Positions 9,168 through 17,630 of a DNA stretch of 64,000 bases are shown here, one piece after another. Each line of letters starts with the position of its first letter. Position 1 is the first letter of the stretch. The DNA comes from Mycolicibacterium monacense (GTDB lineage Bacteria; Actinomycetota; Actinomycetes; Mycobacteriales; Mycobacteriaceae), in assembly GCF_010731575.1 (NCBI RefSeq), contig NZ_AP022617.1, positions 5,642,001-5,706,000 on the forward strand, in the 5' to 3' direction. The position numbers were made by a program, and so were the translations under genes. Below the pieces are notes generated by a model that saw only the letters and a program-made list of their open reading frames with translations, had not been told where the DNA came from and ran no database searches.

Positions 9168-10109
9168 CTAGAACACTTGTGTCTCGAGGCGGCGAAGCTG
9201 CTCGCGGGGCGGGCCGAGCAGTTGGGCACTGGCGTGGGCCCGCTTGAAGTACAGCTGGATGTCGCTTTCCCAGGTGATCGCGATGCCGCCGTGCATCTGC
9301 ACCGCCTCGGCCGCCACCGCGGTGAACGCCTCGCTCGCCGAGAACCGGGCGAGTGCCGCTGACACCGGGGAGGGCTCGGCCAGCGCCTCGTCGACGACGG
9401 CCTTGGCGGACTGCACCTTGACGTACAGGTCGGCCATGCGGTGCTTGAGCGCCTGGAAGCTGCCGATCGGCCTGCCGAACTGCACCCGGTCCTTGGTGTA
9501 CGCGACGGTCAGCTCCAGGCACCGGGTGGCCGCGCCGATCTGCTCGGCGGCCGTCAGCAGCGCCGCGGTGTCCGCCAGCCCCGGATCGGCGCCGATCGCG
9601 ACCGTGTCGCCCGGCTCCACCCGGGCGAGCCGGCGGGTCAGATCCATCGCGTCCAGGGGGTGCGCCTCGAACGACGTCCAGCGGCTGAGCTGCCCGTCCG
9701 AGACGCCGATCACGACGTCGGCGATGTCCCCGTTCACCACGTACCCGGGGTCGAACACGACCGCACCGACCTGCTCGCCCGCGGCGAGCCCCGCGAGCGC
9801 ATCGGCGTCCGGTTCGTCGGACGACAGCAGCGCCAGTTCGGCCAGCGTCGTGCCGAGCAACGGTGTCGGGACGAGGTTGCGCCCCAGCTCCTCCAGCACC
9901 ACTGCCGCGTCCCCGAGTTCGCCGCCGGCGCCGCCGAGCTCCTCGGGTACCACCAACGCGGCCGCTCCGACCTGCTCGCACAGCAGCGTCCACAGCGACT
10001 CGTCGTAGCCGCGCTCGGAGGTCATCGCCTCGCGCACGGCCGCGGGCGATGCGTGCTTGTCCACCAGGGCGGCGACGGTCTCCCGCAGCAGTTCGCGTTC
10101 TTCGCTCAT
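9168..10109 (-). CDS. fadE33: FadE33, acyl-CoA dehydrogenase subunit of ring C/D catabolism
   Basis: A 313-residue acyl-CoA dehydrogenase-like protein, shorter than the usual ~380, as in the subunits that form heteromeric steroid dehydrogenases. The C-terminal domain is recognisable in YTKDRVQFGRPIGSFQALKH and AVQMHGGIAITWESDIQLYFKRA. Its ATG overlaps the fadE32 stop (TGATG), so translation is coupled. The partner is probably FadE31 or FadE32. These enzymes are assigned to dehydrogenation of CoA thioesters late in HIP degradation; the exact step for FadE33 is uncertain. Confidence 0.85.
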   Translation of the reverse strand: MSEERELLRETVAALVDKHASPAAVREAMTSERGYDESLWTLLCEQVGAAALVVPEELGGAGGELGDAAVVLEELGRNLVPTPLLGTTLAELALLSSDEPDADALAGLAAGEQVGAVVFDPGYVVNGDIADVVIGVSDGQLSRWTSFEAHPLDAMDLTRRLARVEPGDTVAIGADPGLADTAALLTAAEQIGAATRCLELTVAYTKDRVQFGRPIGSFQALKHRMADLYVKVQSAKAVVDEALAEPSPVSAALARFSASEAFTAVAAEAVQMHGGIAITWESDIQLYFKRAHASAQLLGPPREQLRRLETQVF

Positions 10110-11062
10110 CAGAAGGCCTCCAGAACCCGTGTGCGGTGCCACGTCGGGGATCCCCACGCAGAGCGCAGGGCCTGCACGCGCAGCAGCCACAGGGACAGGT
10201 CGTGTTCGTGGGTGAAGCCGATCGCGCCGTGCGTCTGCAGTGCCGATCGGGCCGCCAGCATCGCGGCGTCGGATGCGGCCACCTTCGCGGCGCTGACATC
10301 GCGGGCGGTGTCGGGGGAGCCGTCACCGAGCGACAACGCGGCGCCGTACACCAGTGGCCGGGCCAGCTCGACGGCGATGTGCACGTCGGCCAGTTTGTGC
10401 TTGATCGCCTGGTACGAACCGATCGCCCGGCCGAACTGGTGGCGCTGTTTGGCGTAGTCCACCGACTGGTCGAGCATGGCCTGCGCCGCGCCGACGAGTT
10501 GGGCCGCGGTCGCGAGCACACCGAACTCGAACGCGCGGTCCACGTCCGCCTCCCGCACGGCACCTGATGCGGTGACCTCGAACAGCTTTCGCGCGGGGTC
10601 CACGGACTCGTGCTGCGTGGCGGCGGTGGCCTCGCTGACCGAGCCGTCCTGTGCGAGCAGCACCAGTCCGGCACTGTCGGCATCGAGTGCGCGCGGCACG
10701 TGCGGGGGCAGTGCGACGGTGACGACCAGTTCGCCTGCGGCCAGCGCCGCGCTGCGCTCGTCACCGCGCAACAGAACAGGGGCCACCGCAACGGATTCCA
10801 CCACCGGACCGGGAACACACCAGCGGCCCAGCCGTTCGGCGGCGACCACCAGGTCGACCGGCGTGGCGTCGATGCCGTCGTATTCCTCGGCGACCATCAG
10901 TGCGGTCACCCCGAGGTCGGCGAGCGTGGCCCACACCTTGCGGCCGTGGGCGGTGTCACCTTCGGACCACGCCCGGACCGCGGCGGGGACGTCGGCGGCG
11001 CCCAGCGCGGCATCGATGCTCGCGGCGAAATCGCGCTGCTGATCGTCGAGTTCGAAGTTCAC
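10109..11062 (-). CDS. fadE32: FadE32, acyl-CoA dehydrogenase subunit of ring C/D catabolism
   Basis: A 317-residue acyl-CoA dehydrogenase-type subunit starting at GTG 11062, which overlaps the fadE31 stop. Family signatures are MNFELDDQQRDFAASI at the N-terminus, YAKQRHQFGRAIGSYQAIKHKLAD in the C-terminal helical domain and ALQTHGAIGFTHEHDLSLWL near the end. As with FadE33 the middle beta domain is compressed, consistent with a non-identical partner in an alpha2beta2 assembly. It maps by order to Rv3563 in the KstR2 regulon, acting on CoA-bound fragments after opening of rings C and D. Confidence 0.87.
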   Translation of the reverse strand: MNFELDDQQRDFAASIDAALGAADVPAAVRAWSEGDTAHGRKVWATLADLGVTALMVAEEYDGIDATPVDLVVAAERLGRWCVPGPVVESVAVAPVLLRGDERSAALAAGELVVTVALPPHVPRALDADSAGLVLLAQDGSVSEATAATQHESVDPARKLFEVTASGAVREADVDRAFEFGVLATAAQLVGAAQAMLDQSVDYAKQRHQFGRAIGSYQAIKHKLADVHIAVELARPLVYGAALSLGDGSPDTARDVSAAKVAASDAAMLAARSALQTHGAIGFTHEHDLSLWLLRVQALRSAWGSPTWHRTRVLEAF

Positions 11063-12228
11063 TTGGCTTGCCCTTTCGGCTCACGGGGCAGACCCAGCAA
11101 CCGCTCGGCGATGATGTTGCGCTGAATCTCGTTGGTGCCGGCGTAGATCGGCCCGCCGAGCGCGAACAGCAGCCCGTCGGTCCAGTTGTATGGGTCCTCC
11201 TCGCGTGCGGGAAGGTCGGCGAGTTCACCGTCCGCGCCTCGGAGATCGAGCGCCGTCTGGTGCAGCGCGACGTCGAGATCGGACCAGAACACCTTGGTCA
11301 CCGACGATTCCGCGCCGAGCTCACCGCCCGCGGCAACGCGTGTGACGGTCCCGAAGGTGTGCAGCCGGTAGGCCTGCGCCTTGATCCACGCATCGGCGAC
11401 CCGCTCGGCGTACGCCGGGTCGCGGTCCTTCTTCCATTCGGCCACCAGCCGTTCGGCGGGGGCGAGGAATCGCGCCGGGCTGCGCAGCGACATACCGCGC
11501 TCGTTGCTCGACGTGCTCATCGCGGCACGCCAGCCGTCGTTGACCTCACCGATGACGTCGGCGCCGGGAACGAACACGTCGTCGAGGAAGATCTCGCCGA
11601 ACCCGGTGTCGCCGCCGAGCTGGGCGATCGGGCGGACGGTCACCCCCTCGGCCTTCAGGTCGAACATGACGTACGTCAAACCCTTGTGCCGCTGCGCCTC
11701 CGGATCGGAGCGGAACAGTCCGAACGCGCGGTCGCCGAACACGGCCCGGGAGCTCCAGATCTTCTGCCCGTTGAGCAGCCAGCCCCCGTCCGTCCGCGTC
11801 GCCGTCGACCGCAGTGAGGCCAGATCGCTACCCGACTCCGGCTCCGACCACGCCTGCGCCCAGATCTCCTCGCCGCTGGCCATCTTCGGCAGCACCCGGT
11901 CCAGCTGCTCCTCGGTGCCGTGGGCGAACAGTGTCGGCGCCAGCATCGAGGTCCCGTTGGCGCTCGCGCGTCCGGGGGCGCCGGCGCGGAAGTACTCCTC
12001 CTCGAATGCGATCCACTGCAGCAGCGTCGCATCGCGGCCGCCGTAGCGCTCCGGCCAGCTGATCACCGACAGGTCGGCGTCGAAGAGCACCTTGTCCCAG
12101 CGCCGGTGCTGCTCGAACCCTTCGGCGCAGTCGTAGGACTTCGTCGGGAAGTCGTCGCGGTGAGCGGCCAGGAACTCGCGCACCTCGGCGCGGAAGTCCT
12201 CGGTCGCGTCGTCGAACGTCAGGTCCAT
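11059..12228 (-). CDS. fadE31: FadE31, acyl-CoA dehydrogenase of ring C/D catabolism
   Basis: A full-length (389 residues) acyl-CoA dehydrogenase. It has WSEPESGSDLASLRSTAT and INGQKIW-like LLNGQKIWSS in the FAD-binding middle domain and the family C-terminal motif GGPIYAGTNEIQRNIIAERLLGLPRE. The ATG lies directly after the fadD3 stop with no spacing, and its own stop overlaps fadE32. It is probably the larger subunit of a heteromer with FadE32 or FadE33. Order and length match Rv3562. Confidence 0.88.
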   Translation of the reverse strand: MDLTFDDATEDFRAEVREFLAAHRDDFPTKSYDCAEGFEQHRRWDKVLFDADLSVISWPERYGGRDATLLQWIAFEEEYFRAGAPGRASANGTSMLAPTLFAHGTEEQLDRVLPKMASGEEIWAQAWSEPESGSDLASLRSTATRTDGGWLLNGQKIWSSRAVFGDRAFGLFRSDPEAQRHKGLTYVMFDLKAEGVTVRPIAQLGGDTGFGEIFLDDVFVPGADVIGEVNDGWRAAMSTSSNERGMSLRSPARFLAPAERLVAEWKKDRDPAYAERVADAWIKAQAYRLHTFGTVTRVAAGGELGAESSVTKVFWSDLDVALHQTALDLRGADGELADLPAREEDPYNWTDGLLFALGGPIYAGTNEIQRNIIAERLLGLPREPKGQAK

Positions 12229-13749
12229 TCAGGCTCTCTTCCTCAGGAGCGGTTTGACGACCTTGCCGCCCGGGTTGCGGGGCAGCACGTCGAGGAATTC
12301 CACCGACCGCGGCGTCTTGAAATTCGCGAGATGGTCACGCGCGTAGGCGATCACGGCCTGTTCGTCGAGGTTCGCACCCGGTTTGGCGACGACGAAGGCC
12401 TTGCCGACCTCACCGAGCCGCTCGTCGGGCACCCCGATCACGGCCGATTCGGCGACCCCGTCGAGGCGGGCGAGGACCTGTTCGATCTCCGCGGGATAGA
12501 CGTTGAAGCCGCCGCAGATGTACATGTCCTTGAGCCGGTCGGTGATCCGCAGGTTGCCGCGTTCGTCGACGGTGCCGACGTCGCCGGTGTGCAGCCAGCC
12601 GTCGGGGTCGATCGCGGCCGCGGTGGCCTCCGGGTCGTCGAGATAGCCGAGCATCACGTTCGGCCCGCGCAGCAGCACCTCGCCCGAATCGCCGATGCGC
12701 AGTTCGAAGCCGGCGATCGGCCGTCCGCAGGTGGTGGCGACGGTGACCGCGTCGTCGTCGGCCCGGCACATCGTGCCGAAGCCACTCGCCTCGGTCAGCC
12801 CGTAGGCGGTCAGCACGATGTCGATGTCGAGTTCGGACTGCATCCGCTCGATCAGCACGACGGGGACGACGGCGGCGCCGGTGACCGCGAATCGCAGCGA
12901 CGTCAGGTCGTACTCGGCGCGTTTCGGGTGGTCGAGGATGGTCTGGTAGATCGTCGGGGGGCCGGGAAGCACGGTGATCCGCTGTTCGGCGACGGCGGCC
13001 ATCGCCTTCTCGGGATCGAACGTCAGCTGCGGGATCAGCGTGGCCCCGGTCTGCAGGCAGGTCAGAATCCCGGCCTTGTATCCGAAGTTGTGGAAGAACG
13101 GGTTGATGCACAGATACCGGTCGGAGCTGGTGAGCTGTCCGCACTCCGCCCACGCCGCGGGCGCGTCCAGGGACTGACGGTGCGCGCACAGCACACCCTT
13201 GCTGCGTCCCGTGGTCCCCGAGGTGAACAGGATGTCGGCCACGTCGTCGGGGCGGACGGCCGCGGCCCGCGCGTCGGCCGCAGCGAGATCCGTTCCGCGC
13301 GAGACGAAGTCGTCCCATGTACCGTCGGCTGTCTCGATCGGCACTCGCACGATGTGACGAAGTGCCGGCAGCGCCGAGCGGTCGAGGTCGGCCGACCGGT
13401 CCGCGCCGAGGAACTTCCCTGCCGTGATCAACAGGGGCGCGGCGGTGCGGGCGAGGATGTCGCTCGCCTCGCTTGCGGTGTAGCGGGTGTTGAGCGGGAC
13501 GACGACGCCGCCGGCGTAGGTCGTGGCCAGGGCTGCGACGACCCAGTGCCAGGTGTTCGGTGACCAGATCGCGACGCGGTCACCCGCGGCGATGCCGAGG
13601 TCGATCATCGCCGCGGCGGCCCGGCGCACCTCGTCACGCAGCTGCGCGTAGGTCAGGCGGCGATCGTCCGTGACCACGGCCTCGTGGTCGGAGAACTGCT
13701 CTGCAATCCGGTCGAGAACGGCAGGGATCGTCCTCGGGGCGGTCGTCAT
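12229..13749 (-). CDS. fadD3: FadD3, HIP-CoA synthetase
   Basis: A 506-residue ANL-superfamily ligase. The adenylate-forming motifs are present: ILFTSGTTGRSKGVL, AYGLTEASGFG, GWLHTGDVGTVDERGNLRITDR and the C-terminal Lys in NPGGKVVKPLLRKRA. FadD3 thioesterifies HIP, the C/D-ring propionate left after removal of rings A and B, and so opens the KstR2-controlled pathway; HIP-CoA type esters are the KstR2 inducers. The ATG at 13749 lies 18 bp from a KstR2 operator shared with divergent fadE30. First gene of the fadD3-fadE31-fadE32-fadE33-aspB operon. Confidence 0.93.
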   Translation of the reverse strand: MTTAPRTIPAVLDRIAEQFSDHEAVVTDDRRLTYAQLRDEVRRAAAAMIDLGIAAGDRVAIWSPNTWHWVVAALATTYAGGVVVPLNTRYTASEASDILARTAAPLLITAGKFLGADRSADLDRSALPALRHIVRVPIETADGTWDDFVSRGTDLAAADARAAAVRPDDVADILFTSGTTGRSKGVLCAHRQSLDAPAAWAECGQLTSSDRYLCINPFFHNFGYKAGILTCLQTGATLIPQLTFDPEKAMAAVAEQRITVLPGPPTIYQTILDHPKRAEYDLTSLRFAVTGAAVVPVVLIERMQSELDIDIVLTAYGLTEASGFGTMCRADDDAVTVATTCGRPIAGFELRIGDSGEVLLRGPNVMLGYLDDPEATAAAIDPDGWLHTGDVGTVDERGNLRITDRLKDMYICGGFNVYPAEIEQVLARLDGVAESAVIGVPDERLGEVGKAFVVAKPGANLDEQAVIAYARDHLANFKTPRSVEFLDVLPRNPGGKVVKPLLRKRA

Positions 13750-13767
13750 CGATGCTCCCTCTAACAA

Positions 13768-13781
13768 AGCAAGTGCTTGGT
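13768..13781. promoter_or_regulatory. KstR2 operator between fadD3 and fadE30
   Basis: The 14-bp sequence agcaagtgcttggt fits the known KstR2 consensus AnCAAGnnCTTGnT at every fixed base. It lies in the 48-bp gap between divergent fadD3 and fadE30 and must overlap both promoters. TAGGTT directly after it (13781-13786) could be a -10 box for fadE30. Confidence 0.92.
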
Positions 13782-13797
13782 AGGTTAGCCTACAGGG

Positions 13798-14952
13798 GTG
13801 ATAGAGGTCCAGGAGTTCCGGGCCGAGGTCCGGCAGTGGCTCGCCGACAACCTGGTCGGCGAATACGCCGCGCTCAAGGGGCTGGGCGGACCCGGCCGTG
13901 AACACGAGGCGTTCGAAGAGCGGCTGGCGTGGAACCGTCATCTCGCCGCGGCCGGTCTGACCTGTCTGGGGTGGCCGGTCGAGCACGGCGGGCGCGGTCT
14001 GTCGGTCGCGCACCGCGTCGCGTTCTACGAGGAGTACGCGATCGCCAACGCCCCGGCGAAGGTCAACCACTTCGGCGAGGAACTGCTCGGCCCCACGCTC
14101 ATCGCCTACGGCACGCCCGAACAGCAGCAGCGGTTCCTGCCGAAGATCGTCGAAGTGACCGAGCTGTGGTGCCAGGGCTATTCGGAGCCCGGGGCGGGCA
14201 GTGACCTCGCCAACGTCGCGACCACCGCGGTGCTCGATGAGGAGGGCGAGCACTGGCTCATCAATGGACAGAAGGTGTGGACGTCGCTGGCGCACTGGGC
14301 GCAGTGGTGCTTCGTCGTCGCCCGCACCGAGAAGGGGTCCAAGCGGCACGCCGGGCTGTCCTATCTGCTGGTGCCGCTGGACCAGCCCGGTGTCGAGGTG
14401 CGGCCGATCATCCAGCTGACCGGCGACTCCGAGTTCAACGAGGTGTTCTTCGACGATGCCCGCACCGACGCGTCCCTCGTCGTGGGGGAGCCCGGCGACG
14501 GCTGGCGCGTCGCGATGGGCACGCTCACCTTCGAACGCGGTGTGTCCACACTCGGCCAGCAGATCGAGTACGCCCGCGAACTGTCCGGCATCGCGGAACT
14601 CGCGAAGAGGACCGGTGCCGCCGACGATCCGCTGATCCGCGAGCGGCTCACCCGGTCGTGGGTCGGCCTGCGCACGATGCGGTCCTACGCGCTGGCGACA
14701 ATGGACGTCGAACAGCCGGGGCAAGATAATATCTCGAAGCTGTTGTGGGCCAACTGGCATCGCGAACTCGGCGAGATCGCGATGGACATCGAGGGTATGG
14801 CGGGCCTGACCCTGAAAGACGGCGACTTCGACGAATGGCAGCGGCTGTACCTGTTCTCGCGCGCCGACACCATCTACGGCGGCTCGAACGAGGTGCAGCG
14901 CAACATCATCGCCGAGCGCGTGCTCGGCCTACCGAGGGAGTCAAAAGGATGA
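13798..14952 (+). CDS. fadE30: FadE30, acyl-CoA dehydrogenase acting on HIP-CoA derivatives
   Basis: A 384-residue acyl-CoA dehydrogenase with YSEPGAGSDLANVATTA, INGQKVWTSLA and the C-terminal SRADTIYGGSNEVQRNIIAERVLGLPRE region typical of steroid FadE proteins. The start is GTG 13798; no strong ribosome-binding site precedes it, and a leaderless or short-leader mRNA from the KstR2 promoter is plausible. FadE30 is assigned to dehydrogenation of 5-OH-HIP-CoA or a related thioester soon after FadD3. The stop overlaps the ATG of the following SDR gene. Confidence 0.9.
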   Translation: MIEVQEFRAEVRQWLADNLVGEYAALKGLGGPGREHEAFEERLAWNRHLAAAGLTCLGWPVEHGGRGLSVAHRVAFYEEYAIANAPAKVNHFGEELLGPTLIAYGTPEQQQRFLPKIVEVTELWCQGYSEPGAGSDLANVATTAVLDEEGEHWLINGQKVWTSLAHWAQWCFVVARTEKGSKRHAGLSYLLVPLDQPGVEVRPIIQLTGDSEFNEVFFDDARTDASLVVGEPGDGWRVAMGTLTFERGVSTLGQQIEYARELSGIAELAKRTGAADDPLIRERLTRSWVGLRTMRSYALATMDVEQPGQDNISKLLWANWHRELGEIAMDIEGMAGLTLKDGDFDEWQRLYLFSRADTIYGGSNEVQRNIIAERVLGLPRESKG

Positions 14953-15740
14953 GCGATCTTTCCGTCGCGCCGAAGGAGATCGATGGCCACGGTCTCCTGG
15001 CGGGCAAGGTCGTACTCGTGACCGCCGCCGCCGGCACCGGCATCGGGTCGACGACGGCGCGGCGTGCGCTACTCGAAGGCGCCGACGTCGTCATCTCCGA
15101 CTACCACGAGCGCCGCCTGAACGAGACCCGGGACCAGCTCACCGAACTCGGGCTCGGGAAGGTCGACGCGGTGGTGTGCGATGTCACGTCCACCGAAGCC
15201 GTCGACGCCCTCATCACCTCCACCGTCGAAAAGGCCGGACGGCTCGACGTTCTCGTCAACAACGCCGGCCTCGGCGGTCAGACACCGGTGGTCGACATGA
15301 CCGACGACGAGTGGGACCGCGTCATGAACGTCACCCTCACCTCCGTCATGCGCGCCACCCGCGCCGCGCTGCGCTACTTCCGCGACGCCGAGCACGGCGG
15401 CGTGATCGTCAACAACGCCAGCGTCCTGGGTTGGCGCGCACAGCATTCGCAGTCGCACTACGCCGCGGCCAAGGCCGGCGTCATGGCTCTCACCCGGTGC
15501 AGTGCGATCGAGGCCGTCGAGTACGGGGTGCGCATCAACGCCGTCTCGCCCAGCATCGCCCGGCACAAATTCCTGGAGAAGACGAGTTCGTCGGATCTGC
15601 TCGACCGGCTCGCCGAGGGTGAGGCGTTCGGCCGCGCGGCCGAACCGTGGGAGGTGGCGGCCACCATCGCCTTCCTCGCCAGCGACTACTCGAGTTACCT
15701 GACCGGCGAGGTCATCTCGGTTTCGAGCCAGCACCCGTGA
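14949..15740 (+). CDS. ipdF: IpdF-like SDR of HIP-CoA degradation (Rv3559c type)
   Basis: A 263-residue short-chain dehydrogenase with the slightly altered nucleotide motif TAAAGTGIGSTTARR, NNAGLGG, catalytic Ser region NNASVLGW and Tyr-Lys in SHYAAAKAG. ATG 14949 overlaps the fadE30 stop (ATGA). By order it is the Rv3559c orthologue, named IpdF in studies of HIP degradation and assigned to oxidoreduction of the ring 5-hydroxyl/keto position. PPE64, which follows it in M. tuberculosis, is missing; kstR2 overlaps its stop instead. Confidence 0.83.
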   Translation: MSDLSVAPKEIDGHGLLAGKVVLVTAAAGTGIGSTTARRALLEGADVVISDYHERRLNETRDQLTELGLGKVDAVVCDVTSTEAVDALITSTVEKAGRLDVLVNNAGLGGQTPVVDMTDDEWDRVMNVTLTSVMRATRAALRYFRDAEHGGVIVNNASVLGWRAQHSQSHYAAAKAGVMALTRCSAIEAVEYGVRINAVSPSIARHKFLEKTSSSDLLDRLAEGEAFGRAAEPWEVAATIAFLASDYSSYLTGEVISVSSQHP

Positions 15741-16384
15741 GCACCTCCGCAGCCGGCCAGCCGCCGACCCGTCGCGACGAGCTCCTCGAGCTCGCCGCGA
15801 CGATGTTCGCCGAGCGCGGGCTGCGGGCCACCACGGTGCGCGACATCGCCGACTCGGCGGGCATCCTGTCGGGCAGCCTGTACCACCACTTCTCCTCCAA
15901 GGAGGAGATGATCGACGAACTGTTGCGCGGCTTCCTGGACTGGCTGTTCGAGCGGTACCACCAGATCGTGGCCACCGAACCGAATCCGCTCGAACGGCTC
16001 AAGGGGCTGTTCATGGCGTCCTTCGAGGCGATCGCGACTCGACACGCGCAGGTGGTCATCTACCAGGACGAGGCCAAGCGGCTCTCGTCGCAGCCGCGGT
16101 TCTCGTATGTCGAGGAGCGCAACCGGGAGCAGCGCAAGATGTGGGTCGAGGTGCTCAACCAGGGCATCGCGGAGGGCTACTTCCGGCCGGACATCGACGT
16201 CGACCTGATCTACCGCTTCATCCGGGACACCACCTGGGTCTCGGTCCGCTGGTACCAACCGGGTGGCCCGCTCACGGCCGAAGAGGTTGGCCGCCAATAC
16301 CTTTCCATAGTCCTCGGCGGAATCACCGCCGGCGATGAGCGCTTGCGCGAAGAGCGTTCACCATCAGCATCCGAAGGAGAATGA
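15737..16384 (+). CDS. kstR2: KstR2, TetR-family repressor of HIP catabolism
   Basis: A 215-residue TetR-type regulator beginning at GTG 15737, overlapping the previous stop (GTGA). The N-terminal HTH is clear: ELAATMFAERGLRATTVRDIADSAGILSGSLYHHFSSKEEM. The C-terminal ligand domain (AIATRHAQVVIYQDEAKRLS, FIRDTTWVSVRWYQPGGPLTAEEVGRQYLSIVLGGI) fits KstR2, which releases AnCAAGnnCTTGnT sites on binding HIP-CoA. Two such sites occur in this window. The last ~15 codons run through a 24-bp sequence repeated at 31071, so the C-terminal tail may be an accretion. Confidence 0.9.
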   Translation: MSTSAAGQPPTRRDELLELAATMFAERGLRATTVRDIADSAGILSGSLYHHFSSKEEMIDELLRGFLDWLFERYHQIVATEPNPLERLKGLFMASFEAIATRHAQVVIYQDEAKRLSSQPRFSYVEERNREQRKMWVEVLNQGIAEGYFRPDIDVDLIYRFIRDTTWVSVRWYQPGGPLTAEEVGRQYLSIVLGGITAGDERLREERSPSASEGE

Positions 16385-16388
16385 CATC

Positions 16389-17549
16389 ATGGCAGTGCCA
16401 ACCTCGACGGCGTATGTCATCGACGCTGTGCGGACCCCCATCGGCAAGCGCGGCGGCTCGCTGGCCCACGTGCACCCGATCGATCTGGGCGTGCACGCGT
16501 TCCGCGGCATCTTCGACCGCGTCGACGTCGACCCGGGTGCCGTGGACGACGTGATCGTCGGTTGCGTGGACGCACTGGGTGGGCAGGCGGGCAACATCGG
16601 CCGCAACGCGTGGCTCGCCGCCGGCTACCCCGAAGAGGTGCCGGGGGTGACCGTCGACCGCCAGTGCGGGTCCAGCCAGCAGGCCATCTCGTTCGGCGCG
16701 CAGGCCATCATGTCGGGCACCGCCGACATCATCCTGGCCGGCGGTATGCAGAACATGAGCCAGATCCCGATCGCGTCGGCGATGGTGGTGGGCAAGGAGT
16801 TCGGCTTCACCTCGCCGACCGGTGAGTCGGAGAACTGGCGGCACCGCTACGGCGACCAGGAGATCTCGCAGTTCCGCGGCGCGGAGATGATCGCCGAGAA
16901 GTGGGACATCTCCCGCGAGGAGATGGAGCAGTTCGCCTACACCAGCCACCAGCGGGCGTTCGCCGCCATCCGTGGCGGCCACTTCGACAACGAGATCATC
17001 CCGGTGGGCGACTTCGGGGTCGACGAGGGTCCGCGGGAGTCGACGCTGGAGAAGCTGGCCTCGCTCAAGCCGCTGTCCGAAGGTGGCCGGCTTACCGCCG
17101 CTGTCGCCAGCCAGATCTCGGACGGTGCGAGTGCGGTGCTGCTGGCCTCCGAAGACGCAGTGAAGGCTCATAACCTCAAGCCGCGCGCCCGCATCCACCA
17201 CATCAGCGCCCGCGGTGCCGATCCGGTGTTCATGCTGACCGGCCCGATCCCCGCGACCCGCTACGCGCTGGACAAGACCGGGCTGTCGATCGACGACATC
17301 GACGTGGTGGAGATCAACGAGGCGTTCGCGCCGGTGGTGATCGCGTGGCTCAAGGAGCTCAAGGCCGATCCGGAGAAGGTGAACCCGAACGGTGGGGCGA
17401 TCGCGCTCGGGCACCCGCTCGGTGCGACGGGCGCCAAGCTGTTCGCCACGATGCTCAACGAACTCGAGCGCACGGGTGGCCGCTACGGTCTGCAGACGAT
17501 GTGCGAGGGCGGCGGCACCGCCAACGTCACGATCATCGAACGTCTCTGA
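16389..17549 (+). CDS. fadA6: FadA6, acyl-CoA thiolase of ring C/D catabolism
   Basis: A 386-residue thiolase. The nucleophilic Cys lies in TVDRQCGSSQQAI, the NEAFAPV motif follows, the catalytic His is in [20 protein letters not shown] and the second Cys in TMCEGGGTANVTIIE. ATG 16389 follows GAAGGAGA at 16372-16379. FadA6 is the KstR2-regulon thiolase thought to release acetyl-CoA or a similar unit from the opened ring product. It ends the fadE30-SDR-kstR2-fadA6 operon and meets a convergent alcohol dehydrogenase gene. Confidence 0.9.
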   Translation: MAVPTSTAYVIDAVRTPIGKRGGSLAHVHPIDLGVHAFRGIFDRVDVDPGAVDDVIVGCVDALGGQAGNIGRNAWLAAGYPEEVPGVTVDRQCGSSQQAISFGAQAIMSGTADIILAGGMQNMSQIPIASAMVVGKEFGFTSPTGESENWRHRYGDQEISQFRGAEMIAEKWDISREEMEQFAYTSHQRAFAAIRGGHFDNEIIPVGDFGVDEGPRESTLEKLASLKPLSEGGRLTAAVASQISDGASAVLLASEDAVKAHNLKPRARIHHISARGADPVFMLTGPIPATRYALDKTGLSIDDIDVVEINEAFAPVVIAWLKELKADPEKVNPNGGAIALGHPLGATGAKLFATMLNELERTGGRYGLQTMCEGGGTANVTIIERL

Positions 17550-17564
17550 GCACAGACCCCTGCC

Positions 17565-17620
17565 GAGCAGACGCAAAAGTACCCGAAACACCGCTATTTT
17601 AGGGACATTTGCGTCTGCTC
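17565..17620. terminator. Bidirectional terminator-like inverted repeat between fadA6 and adh
   Basis: Two perfect 13-bp arms (gagcagacgcaaa at 17565-17577 and its complement at 17608-17620) flank a 30-bp spacer containing an AT-rich run (ctatttta). It lies in the 81 bp between two convergent stops. The core resembles a short intergenic element I recall as common in mycobacteria. Function as a terminator is inferred from position and dyad symmetry. Confidence 0.6.
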
Positions 17621-17630
17621 ATGGGGAAAC

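Noticed and set aside
9157..10818. 553-codon leftward frame across fadE32 and fadE33
   Set aside because: Wrong frame over two genes whose motifs and start/stop overlaps are clear; Arg/Ser/Pro-rich.
11920..13563. 547-codon frame opposite fadD3
   Set aside because: Antisense shadow of a clear adenylating enzyme; no ribosome-binding site or domain.
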